From Pedosphaera sp. (GTDB lineage: Bacteria > Verrucomicrobiota > Verrucomicrobiia > Limisphaerales > UBA1100), in assembly GCA_009695465.1 (NCBI GenBank), contig SIAW01000023.1, positions 1 to 33,017 of the forward strand: a DNA stretch of 33,017 bases, written 5' to 3'. A program made the translations under genes and the position numbers. Of this stretch, positions 22,875-32,434 are shown piece after piece (within the stretch, counting starts at the first letter, position 1; every line of letters starts with the position of its first letter). Under the pieces are notes generated by a model. That model did not search any database. It was not told the DNA's origin and saw only the letters and a list, made by a program, of their open reading frames with translations.

Positions 22875-23288
22875 CTAGCGCCGCGGATGACGGCGCTTGA
22901 CCTTGAGCTGCGCCAGCGACTGCGCCAGCGCGGCGCGCACGGAGGCGTCCTCTTCGTCAGAGAGTTTCTCGGAGAGCCGCGACTCGGCGCGTTTGCGCGC
23001 TTCCTCGACCTTCATCTCGTCAATGTCGTCGGCCTTCATGGCCATGTCCGTCATCACCGAGACGCGCTCGCCGGTGATCTCCACAAAGCCGTCACCGACC
23101 GCGAGGAAAAACTCCTGCCCGCCTTTGCGCGCAATCAACTCGCCGGACGTCACCTCCGTCATCAGCGGCACGTGCTGTGGATAAATCCCCAGCTCGCCCT
23201 CGATGCCCGGGATCGTGACCATGTCCACATCCTCGGAGTAAACCCGCGCCTCCGGCGTGACGATCTCCAGTTTTAACGTCGCAGCCAT
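22875..23288 (-). CDS. atpC: F1Fo ATP synthase epsilon subunit
   Basis: A 137-residue central-stalk subunit that links gamma to the c ring and can inhibit ATP hydrolysis. The beta-sandwich domain shows LEIVTPEARVYSEDVDMVTIPG, EGELGIYPQHVPLMTEV and FFLAVGDGFVEITGERVSVMTD, all typical. The C-terminal helical pair (IDEMKVEEARKRAESRLSEK and SVRAALAQSLAQLKVKRR) is complete. It is the last gene of the atp operon, 6 bases after atpD, and its stop faces the DUF4340 stop across 12 bases. No strong terminator is visible in that gap. Confidence 0.96.
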   Translation of the reverse strand: MAATLKLEIVTPEARVYSEDVDMVTIPGIEGELGIYPQHVPLMTEVTSGELIARKGGQEFFLAVGDGFVEITGERVSVMTDMAMKADDIDEMKVEEARKRAESRLSEKLSDEEDASVRAALAQSLAQLKVKRRHPRR

Positions 23289-23294
23289 GTCAGT

Positions 23295-25639
<2,345 letters not shown>

Positions 25640-25642
25640 CGT

Positions 25643-27175
25643 TTACCTGTAGGTAAGCTTGAATTCAGTGATGGCCGCCTTGAGGTCCGCAGCGAGCGCG
25701 TCGCTGATGGCCTTCTCCTTGCGGAGCTTCGCCACCAGATCGGCTTTGCGCGTGGCCAAATAGTCCGCCATCTTGTGCTGGAAATCCTTGATCTTGTCCA
25801 CGGCCACATCGTCGAACAGATTGTTCTGCATGGCCCACAGCACCGCGGCCTGAATCTCCACCGGCGTCGGGTGATACTGGTTCTGTTTGAACAATTCCAC
25901 GATGCGCTTGCCGCGCTCCAGTTGCGCCTGCGTCTTGGCGTCGAGGTCGCTGCCGAATTGCGCGAAGGCCGCCAGCTCGCGGTACTGCGCCAGCTCCAGC
26001 TTGACCTTGCCCGCGACCTGTTTCATCGCCTTGATCTGCGCCGCCGATCCCACGCGGGACACCGACAGACCCACCGAGATGGCCGGGCGTACGCCTTGAT
26101 AGAACAGATCGGTCTCCAGATAAATCTGGCCGTCCGTGATCGAGATGACGTTGGTGGGGATGTACGCGGACACGTCGCCGGCCTGCGTCTCGATGATCGG
26201 CAACGCGGTGAGCGAGCCGTTGCCGTACTTCTCGCCGACGCGCGCGCTGCGTTCGAGCAAGCGGCTGTGCAGATAGAACACGTCGCCCGGATACGCCTCG
26301 CGGCCGGAGGGACGCTTCAACACCAGCGACACTTGCCGGTACGCCACGGCGTGCTTGGAGAGGTCATCAAAAATGATGAGCGCATCCATGCCGTTGTCCA
26401 TGAACCATTCGCCCATCGCCGCGCCGGAGAAGGGCGCCAAAAATTGGTTGGTGGCACTGTCCGACGCCGACGCCGCCACAATGATCGTGTAAGGCATCGC
26501 CCCGGTGCGTTCCAAGTCCGCAATCACGCGCGCGATGTTGGACTGCTTCTGCCCGATCGCCACGTAGATGGAATAGAGCGGGCGGAAATCCTTGTCGCCA
26601 ACCGTCTCATTTTCTTTGTTGAGGCGGGCGTTGTTGATCATCGTGTCAATGCCGATGGTCGTCTTGCCCGTCGCACGGTCGCCGATGATCAACTCGCGCT
26701 GGCCGCGGCCGATCGGGATCATCGCGTCCACTGCCATGATGCCTGTCTGTACCGGCTGATTCACCGGCCGGCGCCGGATGATGCCCGGCGCAATCTTTTC
26801 CACCGGATAAAATTCGGTTGCGACAATCGGCCCTTTGCCATCCAGCGGATGACCCAGCGTGTTGACCACGCGCCCGAGCAGCGACTTGCCCACCGGCACC
26901 TGCAAGAGCTTGCCGGTCGTACGCACCTCTTGACCTTCGCGCACGGAAAGGTAGTCGCCCAGAATGACGGCGCCGACCTCCGTCTCTTCCAAGTTCAACG
27001 CCAGACCCGTCACGCCATTGCCAAAGTCGAGCATCTCATTGGCCATGCAATCGGAGAGGCCCTCGATCTTCGCCACGCCATCGGCGATCTCGCGGACGAC
27101 GCCCACGTTGTGCCGCTGCGCCGTCGTCTTCGCGCCGGTGATCTGTGCTTCGATTTCTTGAAGGAGGTTGCTCAT
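25643..27175 (-). CDS. atpA: F1Fo ATP synthase alpha subunit
   Basis: A 510-residue non-catalytic nucleotide-binding subunit. Walker A is GDRATGKT at 165-172, with Ala where most alphas have Gln (GDRQTGKT). The N-terminal block [28 protein letters not shown] and the arginine-finger region [14 protein letters not shown] are intact. The C-terminal helical domain is of full length. It follows atpH by 21 bases and precedes atpG by 3. Within the complex it alternates with beta, and its N-terminus binds the delta subunit, which is short here. Confidence 0.98.
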   Translation of the reverse strand: MSNLLQEIEAQITGAKTTAQRHNVGVVREIADGVAKIEGLSDCMANEMLDFGNGVTGLALNLEETEVGAVILGDYLSVREGQEVRTTGKLLQVPVGKSLLGRVVNTLGHPLDGKGPIVATEFYPVEKIAPGIIRRRPVNQPVQTGIMAVDAMIPIGRGQRELIIGDRATGKTTIGIDTMINNARLNKENETVGDKDFRPLYSIYVAIGQKQSNIARVIADLERTGAMPYTIIVAASASDSATNQFLAPFSGAAMGEWFMDNGMDALIIFDDLSKHAVAYRQVSLVLKRPSGREAYPGDVFYLHSRLLERSARVGEKYGNGSLTALPIIETQAGDVSAYIPTNVISITDGQIYLETDLFYQGVRPAISVGLSVSRVGSAAQIKAMKQVAGKVKLELAQYRELAAFAQFGSDLDAKTQAQLERGKRIVELFKQNQYHPTPVEIQAAVLWAMQNNLFDDVAVDKIKDFQHKMADYLATRKADLVAKLRKEKAISDALAADLKAAITEFKLTYR

Positions 27176-27196
27176 AGTCTTGGAAATTCTTTTTTG

Positions 27197-27595
27197 CTAC
27201 ACATCAAAGGCTCCGGCCAGCGCATCCAGTCGCGCCCGCACCGAGCCATCCACCACATCACTGCCCACCTGCACGCGCAAGCCGCCCAGCAGCGCTGCGT
27301 CTTGCCGGAACTCCACGCGCAGATCATCCCCGCGCCATTGCCGCAGTCGCGCGGACAAGCCCTGCTGCTGCGCCGTGTCCAGCGCGACAGCACTGGCCAC
27401 GCGGGCCGTGCGACGATTCAACTCCAGCCGCACCAACCGGCGGAAATGCCCCAGCAACACCGTGTAACCGCGCGGCTTCTTCGCCAGCACCAGCGTCACC
27501 ACTTGGCGCACGCGCTGTTCATCCAGCAACCCGCCTTCCACGCACGCGTGGAAAAGCGATTTGGCGTCGTGCCGCGTTTGCTTGTTGCCCTTCAT
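27197..27595 (-). CDS. atpH: F1Fo ATP synthase delta subunit, short form
   Basis: A 132-residue delta/OSCP-type subunit, compared with about 175-185 in most bacteria. The C-terminal part LGGLRVQVGSDVVDGSVRARLDAL matches the conserved end of delta subunits, which contacts the b dimer. The N-terminal six-helix bundle that caps the alpha subunits appears reduced to about 75 residues beginning MKGNKQTRHDAKSLF, CVEGGLLDEQRVRQVV and GYTVLLGHFRRLVRLEL. Similar short delta subunits are known to me from Verrucomicrobial genomes, so this is probably a lineage trait rather than a truncation. The frame has no stop or frameshift, and it sits in its usual place between atpF and atpA. Confidence 0.85.
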   Translation of the reverse strand: MKGNKQTRHDAKSLFHACVEGGLLDEQRVRQVVTLVLAKKPRGYTVLLGHFRRLVRLELNRRTARVASAVALDTAQQQGLSARLRQWRGDDLRVEFRQDAALLGGLRVQVGSDVVDGSVRARLDALAGAFDV

Positions 27596-27614
27596 CGCAA
27601 TGCCGACAACGGCC

Positions 27615-28181
27615 TCAGGCCGCTAATTCCTTGTTGGTCTCTTCGATCAACCGGCGCTGGTCTTCGGCGGTCAACACCTTGCCGGTGACCTTCACGGTGG
27701 TCTCCACCACGAGCCGACCGACTTCCTTCTTGAGCTCCGCCATCATCTTGGCGCGCTCAGCGGCGGCGGCCTCGTGCGCCTTTCGGATAATCTCCACGGC
27801 ATCGGCCTTGGCGCGCTCGATCTGCTCTTCGCGTGCGCGGTCGGCGTGTCCGCGCGCCTCTTCGATGAGTTTGCCCGCCTGCGTGCTCGCCTGTGTGATG
27901 ACTTCCACGTGCGCCTTCTGCGTCTCGGTCAACTGCTCCTGCATGCGCTGCGCGTGGTGCAAGCCCTCGGCGATGCGCGTCTTGCGATCGTGCAACGTCT
28001 GCAACACCTTGTCGTAGGCCAGCTTCTTCATCGCATAAGCGACGATGACAAACAGGATGACCTGCGAGAGGAACAGGCGCGGCTCCCAGCCAAACTGTTT
28101 GGCCAAGGCTTGAACCGGATTATCGCCGCTGGCGGTCGCGTTGCCCGCAGCCGCAGCCAGCATGTACACGTGCGCAATCAT
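27615..28181 (-). CDS. atpF: F1Fo ATP synthase b subunit
   Basis: A 188-residue peripheral-stalk subunit. One membrane helix is at about 37-56 (LFLSQVILFVIVAYAMKKL), preceded by an unusually long N-terminal stretch (AAAAGNATASGDNPVQALA). A long charged, Ala-rich coiled coil follows from about 60 to 165 (HDRKTRIAEGLHHAQR, KLIEEARGHADRAREEQIERA), ending in VTGKVLTAEDQRRLIEETNKEL. There is no Shine-Dalgarno; instead a perfect 9-bp hairpin ends 11 bases upstream of the ATG, which probably limits its expression relative to atpE. Confidence 0.95.
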   Translation of the reverse strand: MIAHVYMLAAAAGNATASGDNPVQALAKQFGWEPRLFLSQVILFVIVAYAMKKLAYDKVLQTLHDRKTRIAEGLHHAQRMQEQLTETQKAHVEVITQASTQAGKLIEEARGHADRAREEQIERAKADAVEIIRKAHEAAAAERAKMMAELKKEVGRLVVETTVKVTGKVLTAEDQRRLIEETNKELAA

Positions 28182-28192
28182 TGTAAAAGGGA

Positions 28193-28215
28193 GACGGGCG
28201 CATCACGCGCCCGTC
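28193..28215 (-). terminator. Perfect GC-rich hairpin between atpE and atpF
   Basis: The arms GACGGGCGC (28193-28201) and GCGCCCGTC (28207-28215) pair over 9 bases around a 5-base loop. In the transcribed minus direction a short T-containing stretch, CTCCCTTTTAC, follows. It lies in the 50-base gap between the atpE stop and the atpF start, so it can act as a partial terminator or as an mRNA-stabilising end that favours c-subunit production, as known for atp operons that need many c subunits. Confidence 0.62.
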
Positions 28216-28231
28216 GTGGTTGTTATGGTTG

Positions 28232-28441
28232 TTATTTTGGGGCTATGAAGATCGCGAAGAACACCACGCCTTCAGCCAATGCGGCGAAGATGATGGCCAT
28301 GTTTCGGATCTCACCAGCGGCACCGGGATTACGCCCGGTAGCCTCGGCGGCTTTCATGCCGATGAGGCCCACGCCAATCGCGGAGCCTAATGCGGCCAAA
28401 CCGATGTGCAAGCTGCCACCTAGCTCAGTTACTGCAAACAT
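28232..28441 (-). CDS. atpE: F1Fo ATP synthase c subunit
   Basis: A 69-residue hairpin of two membrane helices that forms the rotor ring. Helix 1 has the glycine-rich GLAALGSAIGVGLIGMKAAEA, the loop is TGRNPGAAGEIRN, and helix 2 has IIFAALAEGVVFFAIFIA. The ion-carrying carboxylate is Glu57. At the positions of the sodium ligands of I. tartaricus (Gln32, Ser66) this protein has Val24 and Gly58, so a proton-driven ring is expected. The strong GAAAGG ribosome-binding site lies 8 bases before ATG 28441, the best in the operon. A longer reading of this frame to 29275 is an out-of-frame artefact over atpB. Confidence 0.97.
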   Translation of the reverse strand: MFAVTELGGSLHIGLAALGSAIGVGLIGMKAAEATGRNPGAAGEIRNMAIIFAALAEGVVFFAIFIAPK

Positions 28442-28503
28442 ATCTCGTACCTTTCGTTGTATCCGACGCCCCCGCGTGTGCCACGGTCTGACGCCGAAAG
28501 TGT

Positions 28504-29388
28504 TTAGTGCTTGGCGTGCGCGCCCGCGCCTTCGCCTTCCGCAGGGTGGCCTTGGCCGACCATCAGCGAGGTGAACACCGCCGTCAACAGCGTGAACACC
28601 AGCGCCTGCACCAGCCCCACCAGTAATTCCAAAAAGTAAAACGGCAGCGGCAACAGCCAGCCCAGCCACGGATGTTGCAGCATGGATTCCAGAATGTTCT
28701 CGCCCGCGAACACGTTGCCGTAAAGCCGGAAGCTCAACGACACCGGGCGGAACGCGATGGAGATGACCTCGATCAGGCCCACGAAGAAAAAGATGGCCAC
28801 GAAAAACACCCGCATCGCGCCCGTGCCGCCTTGCCCGCCAAAGATGTGCGCCAGAAAACCGCCCACGCCCAGCGCGCGCAGAGACCAGAAGAGCCACAGC
28901 GCGAAGAAGAGCAACGCCATCGCCGAGGTCATGTTGAGGTCGGCATTGCCGCCGCGCATCAACGGCTCGGTGAGATGGAAGTGCCCATTCTCCACCACGC
29001 CCCAGCCCACCGTGCCCACGCCGGGCACCAGCCCAAACCAGTTGGTGAACAGGATGAACAGGAAGAGCGACGCAAAAAACCAGAACGTGCCTTTGATCAG
29101 ATGCGCGCCCAGCAGTCCCTCCAGAAAAAGATGCAGCTCTTCGATGAGCCACTCCCAGAAATTCTGCAGGCCGGTGGGAACGGCGTGGTTGCGGCTCATC
29201 GCCACCTGCGTCACCAAGATCAACAGCGCCGCCACCGTCCACGTCACCACCATGGAATTGGAGATGGCAAACCAATCGTTCTGCCAGAGGATGGTGGCCT
29301 TGGGAGAGAGTTCATGCGACTTGCCATCGGCAGCCGTCGCCAAAGGCGCGCCCACCAATAAAATCCAAAGGATGGCCAACAGTCTCAT
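28504..29388 (-). CDS. atpB: F1Fo ATP synthase a subunit
   Basis: A 294-residue multi-pass membrane subunit that forms the two half-channels. The essential arginine is Arg221 in SFRLYGNVFAGENIL. Helices around GTFWFFASLFLFILFTNWFGLVPG, MALLFFALWLFWSL and LPLPFYFLELLVGLVQALVFTLLTAVF are as expected (segments quoted in part). The N-terminus MRLLAILWILLVGAPLATAADG looks like a cleavable signal peptide, longer than in E. coli; this occurs in several PVC and Bacteroidetes a subunits. The start ATG 29388 is chosen for that reason; a frame extension to 29424 would add 12 residues without a sensible signal. It is the first gene of the operon; no atpI is seen upstream. Confidence 0.96.
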   Translation of the reverse strand: MRLLAILWILLVGAPLATAADGKSHELSPKATILWQNDWFAISNSMVVTWTVAALLILVTQVAMSRNHAVPTGLQNFWEWLIEELHLFLEGLLGAHLIKGTFWFFASLFLFILFTNWFGLVPGVGTVGWGVVENGHFHLTEPLMRGGNADLNMTSAMALLFFALWLFWSLRALGVGGFLAHIFGGQGGTGAMRVFFVAIFFFVGLIEVISIAFRPVSLSFRLYGNVFAGENILESMLQHPWLGWLLPLPFYFLELLVGLVQALVFTLLTAVFTSLMVGQGHPAEGEGAGAHAKH

Positions 29389-29434
29389 GCTTGTCGGGTC
29401 AGCAGTGCCGCGCGTTCTGCACAAAGAAACGCGT

Positions 29435-29464
29435 CCGCACCGCGGAAATCACCAAACGGTGCGG
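29435..29464. promoter_or_regulatory. Inverted repeat in the atp operon leader
   Basis: CCGCACCG (29435-29442) and CGGTGCGG (29457-29464) pair perfectly over 8 bases with a 14-base loop, between the candidate promoter and atpB. The predicted transcription start (about 29460) falls inside one arm, so it may be a DNA site or a slightly different start may put it in the mRNA leader. Confidence 0.4.
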
Positions 29465-29466
29465 GG

Positions 29467-29494
29467 AAAATAGGGGACGTGAAACTTTTCACAA
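29467..29494 (-). promoter_or_regulatory. Candidate promoter of the atp operon with overlapping palindrome
   Basis: On the minus strand TTGTGA (29494-29489) and TATTTT (29472-29467) are 16 bases apart. A palindrome GTGAAA-AG-TTTCAC (29479-29492) overlaps the -35 and spacer and could be an operator. The leader to ATG 29388 would be about 72 bases. The interval 29389-29581 contains no other gene that I can support. Confidence 0.42.
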
Positions 29495-29581
29495 GCATTT
29501 TTTGGAGGCGCACACCAAATAATCTCGGCGCGCACGCAGAGACCGTGTTGAGCCTGCGCACCACTCGTTTTAGCCGGCGGC

Positions 29582-30433
29582 TTAGCCCAGCATCTTGGCC
29601 AACTCATCAGCCTTTGAGCCGCACGCGGCGATGATTTCCTTGATGCGTTCTTCGCTCATGTTGGGATGTTTGCTCTTCACGATTTGAGTGAAATGCTCGT
29701 TCCATGATTCCGGTTGGGCATCGCAAAGCGAGGCGACATAGCTGGCCGGCGCTGGGCAGAGCGCGCTGTCGGGCACGTTCTGGTACATGATGGCACCGGC
29801 CAGATCCTCGGGCAGGTCCCATTCCGAACACACCATCGTGCCCAACTCGGCGTGGTCCCAACCAAAGACTTCCTTTTCCAACGTGTGCAGATCGCCTTCA
29901 CCTTTGGTGCTGGCGGTGTACACGATGCTGTACGCGTCGCCTTTGGAAGCGGCGATGAGCGGCACACTGAGGTCCTGCAAAAATCCAGCGCTGAAACTCA
30001 GGTTGGCCTTGGCGGGCGCGGTGGCCTCGGCGATCTCCTTGGCGAGCACGGCGCGTTTGCCAGCGGTCTTCCAAAATTCCTTGAGCACCATGTACTGCGG
30101 CACTTTGGAGGGCATGGCGGCGCGCGCGCCGATGACCATCACGATGCGTTCCAGCGCGGAATTGCCCATCATGGCGATGGCGTGATCCAGCGAGGTGATG
30201 GGGCAACGCGGCGCGTAAGCGGTGGAGTTGACGGTGCGCATCACGCGTGAGACCAGATCGGCGTCGGTGGACATCACCTGACCGATCTGGTTGTTGGAAC
30301 TGTCGGGATCGCGCAGGCGGCGCAGCGTCTCGAAGATCGCCTTGCGGAATCGCGGCAGCTCGAAGTTGCCCAAGATTTCGCTGAGCCGCGCCTTGGCGTC
30401 GGTGTCGCCGAGGAAAGAGAATTTAGTGGCCAT
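29582..30433 (-). CDS. HDOD-domain signalling protein
   Basis: A 283-residue protein with one HDOD domain, a non-catalytic relative of HD phosphohydrolases used in bacterial signalling. Blocks are FELPRFRKAIFETLRRLRDPDSSNNQIGQVMSTDADLVSRVMRTVNSTAY (quoted in parts), ITSLDHAIAMMGNSALERIVM and FSAGFLQDLSVPLI. The pattern I-x-x-D-x-x-L-x-x-x-V-x-R-x-x-N-S-x-x-Y matches HDOD. The paired His-Asp is replaced by Gln-Asp (LQDLSVP), so no phosphodiesterase is expected. EKEVFGWDHAELGTMVC keeps the later helix. The ATG at 30433 has a good AAGGA ribosome-binding site. It follows the channel gene by 18 bases on the same strand, so the two may be co-transcribed. Confidence 0.88.
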   Translation of the reverse strand: MATKFSFLGDTDAKARLSEILGNFELPRFRKAIFETLRRLRDPDSSNNQIGQVMSTDADLVSRVMRTVNSTAYAPRCPITSLDHAIAMMGNSALERIVMVIGARAAMPSKVPQYMVLKEFWKTAGKRAVLAKEIAEATAPAKANLSFSAGFLQDLSVPLIAASKGDAYSIVYTASTKGEGDLHTLEKEVFGWDHAELGTMVCSEWDLPEDLAGAIMYQNVPDSALCPAPASYVASLCDAQPESWNEHFTQIVKSKHPNMSEERIKEIIAACGSKADELAKMLG

Positions 30434-30451
30434 ACGATCCTTATCAATTCC

Positions 30452-31840
30452 TTATTCGCCGCGACGTCCCAGCAGGTTGCCCAAGATGGTCATCAGACCG
30501 CCCAAGCCGAAATAACCAAAGATGGTCAGCAGGTTGGTCAGGATTTGCGCGCGCGTGGACTTGGGCAGCACGTCGCCAAAACCCAGCGTGGTGGCCGCCA
30601 CCACTGCATAGTAATGCGGCGTGTACCAAGTGCGCACGAGGTCTGGGGGGATGGCGAAGTCTTGATTGATGTTGCTCACGCGCAAGTCCACGCCGTCCCA
30701 GTATTTACTGCTCACGTCGGAGGGCGCGTCCAGTCGCGCTGCGCTGATGAAGTTAACCGTGCCGCTGGGCGCATCGCCCACTTTTTCAAAAGTGGCATTG
30801 CCGGTCTTCTGTACCACGTCGGTCTTTGCCTCGTAGCTGATCGCCACTTTGCCGCCCGAGATGGCTTTCACCTTCGCAGCCACGTCGGCGAAAGTGTCCT
30901 TCTCCACATCGATCTGCACTTCCTTGCCGTTCACGGTGAAGGAATTGGTGGCGGGCGCGAGACCAAAGCCCGCATCCTTGAGCGCAACATCGGTCTTGAT
31001 GCCCGCAGGCTCGCCGTCCATGTGCCAGAAGATGCAGCCGAAGATCGCCACCACGCCCGCCTGCAACATCGCCCAGCGGAAAAGACTGCGGCCGCAGTCG
31101 GAGCTTAGCCACCAGATTTTGTACAAGTAGAAGTGATAGGTGCTCTGCTTCTGGAATTCCTCCAGATAATTCTCGTCCACAATGTGGCGGCGCACGAGGT
31201 ACGCCCCAGCGAAGTCCACGTCGCGGATGTCCGCGCCGATCCAGTGCGCGGTGGCGTAGTTGCGCACGCCGCGCATCTGCACGGCCACCATCGTGGTCTT
31301 GTTGAAGGTGGCGTGATCCAGATTGCACTCGCGCATGTCGCACCCGGTCATGTCCGCCTGCGAGGCGTGCAGATGGCTCAAGTCCGCCTCGAGGAATCGC
31401 GCCTTCTGCAGCTTGGCCAACGAAACATCCGCATGGGCCAGCACAGCGTTGCCGAATGTCGCGCCGGGCAAGCTCGCGCGACGAAGGGTGGCGCGGTTGA
31501 ACTTGGTCTGCCCCAACCCCGCGTTCTTGCCGGAGCACTCGTCCAGATTGGCCTCAATGAAACTCGCGCCCAAAAACTCGCCGTCATCGAGCTTGGCTTG
31601 GAAGAGCGTGGCCTTGTCGAAGATCGCATTCTGGCAAATAGCACCGGCGAAGATGCTGCGGCTCATCTCGCAGCCGGTGAAATCCATCCCCGTCAATTCC
31701 AGATTGGAAAAATCCCTGTTCAGAAAATTAAGCCCACGGGCATTCTTGTAGGAATCCTCCATCGGCTCGCCCGTCTCGATGAACTTCTGCATCGCCGCAA
31801 AAATCTCGTCGGCCGTGTGTTTCGGGGGTTCGGTGCTCAT
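30452..31840 (-). CDS. Pentapeptide-repeat/2TM potassium-channel-like protein with FliD-like insert
   Basis: A 462-residue fusion. Residues 30-215 are pentapeptide repeats (A-D/N-L/F-x-x, for example GMDFTGCEMSRSIFAG, NAIFDKATLFQAKLDD and GASFIEANLDEC), a right-handed quadrilateral helix expected in the cytoplasm. TM1 lies at about 252-274 (LFRWAMLQAGVVAIFGCIFW). The pore helix and filter read YYAVVAATTLGFGD (409-423), with TLGFGD in the place of TVGYGD; TM2 is at 433-456. Between TM1 and the pore is a 135-residue loop, far longer than usual. Its part 300-371 (FTVNGKEVQIDVEKDTFADV, VAISYEAKTDVV, GTVNFISAARLD) resembles the FliD/flagellin-hook IN motif. K+ selectivity is likely but not certain. 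ATG 31840 is preferred; a TTG lies 5 codons upstream. Confidence 0.82.
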   Translation of the reverse strand: MSTEPPKHTADEIFAAMQKFIETGEPMEDSYKNARGLNFLNRDFSNLELTGMDFTGCEMSRSIFAGAICQNAIFDKATLFQAKLDDGEFLGASFIEANLDECSGKNAGLGQTKFNRATLRRASLPGATFGNAVLAHADVSLAKLQKARFLEADLSHLHASQADMTGCDMRECNLDHATFNKTTMVAVQMRGVRNYATAHWIGADIRDVDFAGAYLVRRHIVDENYLEEFQKQSTYHFYLYKIWWLSSDCGRSLFRWAMLQAGVVAIFGCIFWHMDGEPAGIKTDVALKDAGFGLAPATNSFTVNGKEVQIDVEKDTFADVAAKVKAISGGKVAISYEAKTDVVQKTGNATFEKVGDAPSGTVNFISAARLDAPSDVSSKYWDGVDLRVSNINQDFAIPPDLVRTWYTPHYYAVVAATTLGFGDVLPKSTRAQILTNLLTIFGYFGLGGLMTILGNLLGRRGE

Positions 31841-31864
31841 GATGTCCGGTGTCAAATAATGCTA

Positions 31865-31877
31865 TTGCCGCAGGCAA
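31865..31877. promoter_or_regulatory. Inverted repeat resembling an MntR-type operator
   Basis: TTGCC-GCA-GGCAA (31865-31877) lies in the 156-base gap between the channel gene and mntR. Known MntR boxes are built on a TTTGCC half-site with an inverted partner, so this is a candidate MntR site, placed 24 bases upstream of the channel start. A second, imperfect 7-bp stem (31888-31894 with 31900-31906) lies next to it. Confidence 0.42.
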
Positions 31878-31955
31878 AACAGGATGTAGATGCCTAGCCG
31901 GTATCTGCGGCTGACGCAACCCTTTTGTCGGCGACCCGCACGCCCTTCCGCATCC

Positions 31956-31984
31956 TTGCCAGCCCGTGCCGCGCGTTGTATCAA
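31956..31984 (+). promoter_or_regulatory. Candidate promoter of mntR
   Basis: TTGCCA (31956-31961, five of six -35 matches) and TATCAA (31979-31984) have the optimal 17-base spacer. The predicted start is about 6 bases before ATG 31997, another very short leader. Confidence 0.42.
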
Positions 31985-31996
31985 TCCGCCAGCCGC

Positions 31997-32425
31997 ATGC
32001 CGCCACGCCCCAGCCAGAGTGCCGAGGATTATCTGGAGCGCATCCACGAATTGATGGAGGCCAAAGGCTACGCGCGCGTCATCGACATCGCCCACTCGCT
32101 CAAGGTGCGGCAGGCGTCCGTCACCAGCATGGTGCAAAAGCTGGCCGATGCCGGTTATCTGAAGTACGAGAAATACCGCGGCCTGCTGCTCACTGATGAA
32201 GGTCGCGTCGTGGCCGAGAAAATCCGCCAGCGCCACGCCACGCTCAAACGGTTCTTCACGCTGCTCGATCTGGATCCGCAAACGCAGGACATCGACATCG
32301 AAGGCATCGAGCATCATCTCTCGCCCGCCACGGTGGATTGCCTGGCTGATCTGGCGTCGTATTTCGAGGCGCACCCCGCTGCCCTGAAACAATTCCAACG
32401 CTCACGCCGCAAAGTCCCGCGGTAA
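31997..32425 (+). CDS. mntR: Manganese-dependent transcriptional regulator MntR
   Basis: A 142-residue DtxR/MntR-type repressor, exactly the length of Bacillus subtilis MntR. The winged helix runs from 8 to about 70 (SAEDYLERIHELMEAKGYARV, SVTSMVQKLADAGYLKYEKYRGLLLT) and the dimerisation helices follow. All manganese ligands of B. subtilis MntR (Asp8, Glu11, His77, Glu99, Glu102, His103) have counterparts at Asp11, Glu14, His80, Glu102, Glu105 and His106, a constant offset of 3; IEGIEHHL is identical in style. There is no SH3-like domain, in line with MntR rather than DtxR. ATG 31997 removes 24 unsupported residues of the longer frame. No Mn transporter gene is visible nearby; the divergent channel gene is the closest possible target. 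Confidence 0.92.
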   Translation: MPPRPSQSAEDYLERIHELMEAKGYARVIDIAHSLKVRQASVTSMVQKLADAGYLKYEKYRGLLLTDEGRVVAEKIRQRHATLKRFFTLLDLDPQTQDIDIEGIEHHLSPATVDCLADLASYFEAHPAALKQFQRSRRKVPR

Positions 32426-32434
32426 TTTCCAATC

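Noticed and set aside
28232-28441. Sodium-driven ATP synthase ring
   Set aside because: Positions equivalent to the sodium ligands Gln32 and Ser66 are Val24 and Gly58; only the Glu is kept, as in proton-type rings.
28232-29275. Minus-strand frame of 347 codons that includes the c subunit
   Set aside because: Only the last 69 codons are AtpE; the rest is atpB read in another frame. It is not a fusion protein.
31925-31996. 24-residue N-terminal extension of MntR
   Set aside because: MntR aligned from ATG 31997 gives the family length and a constant ligand offset, and a good promoter overlaps the extension.
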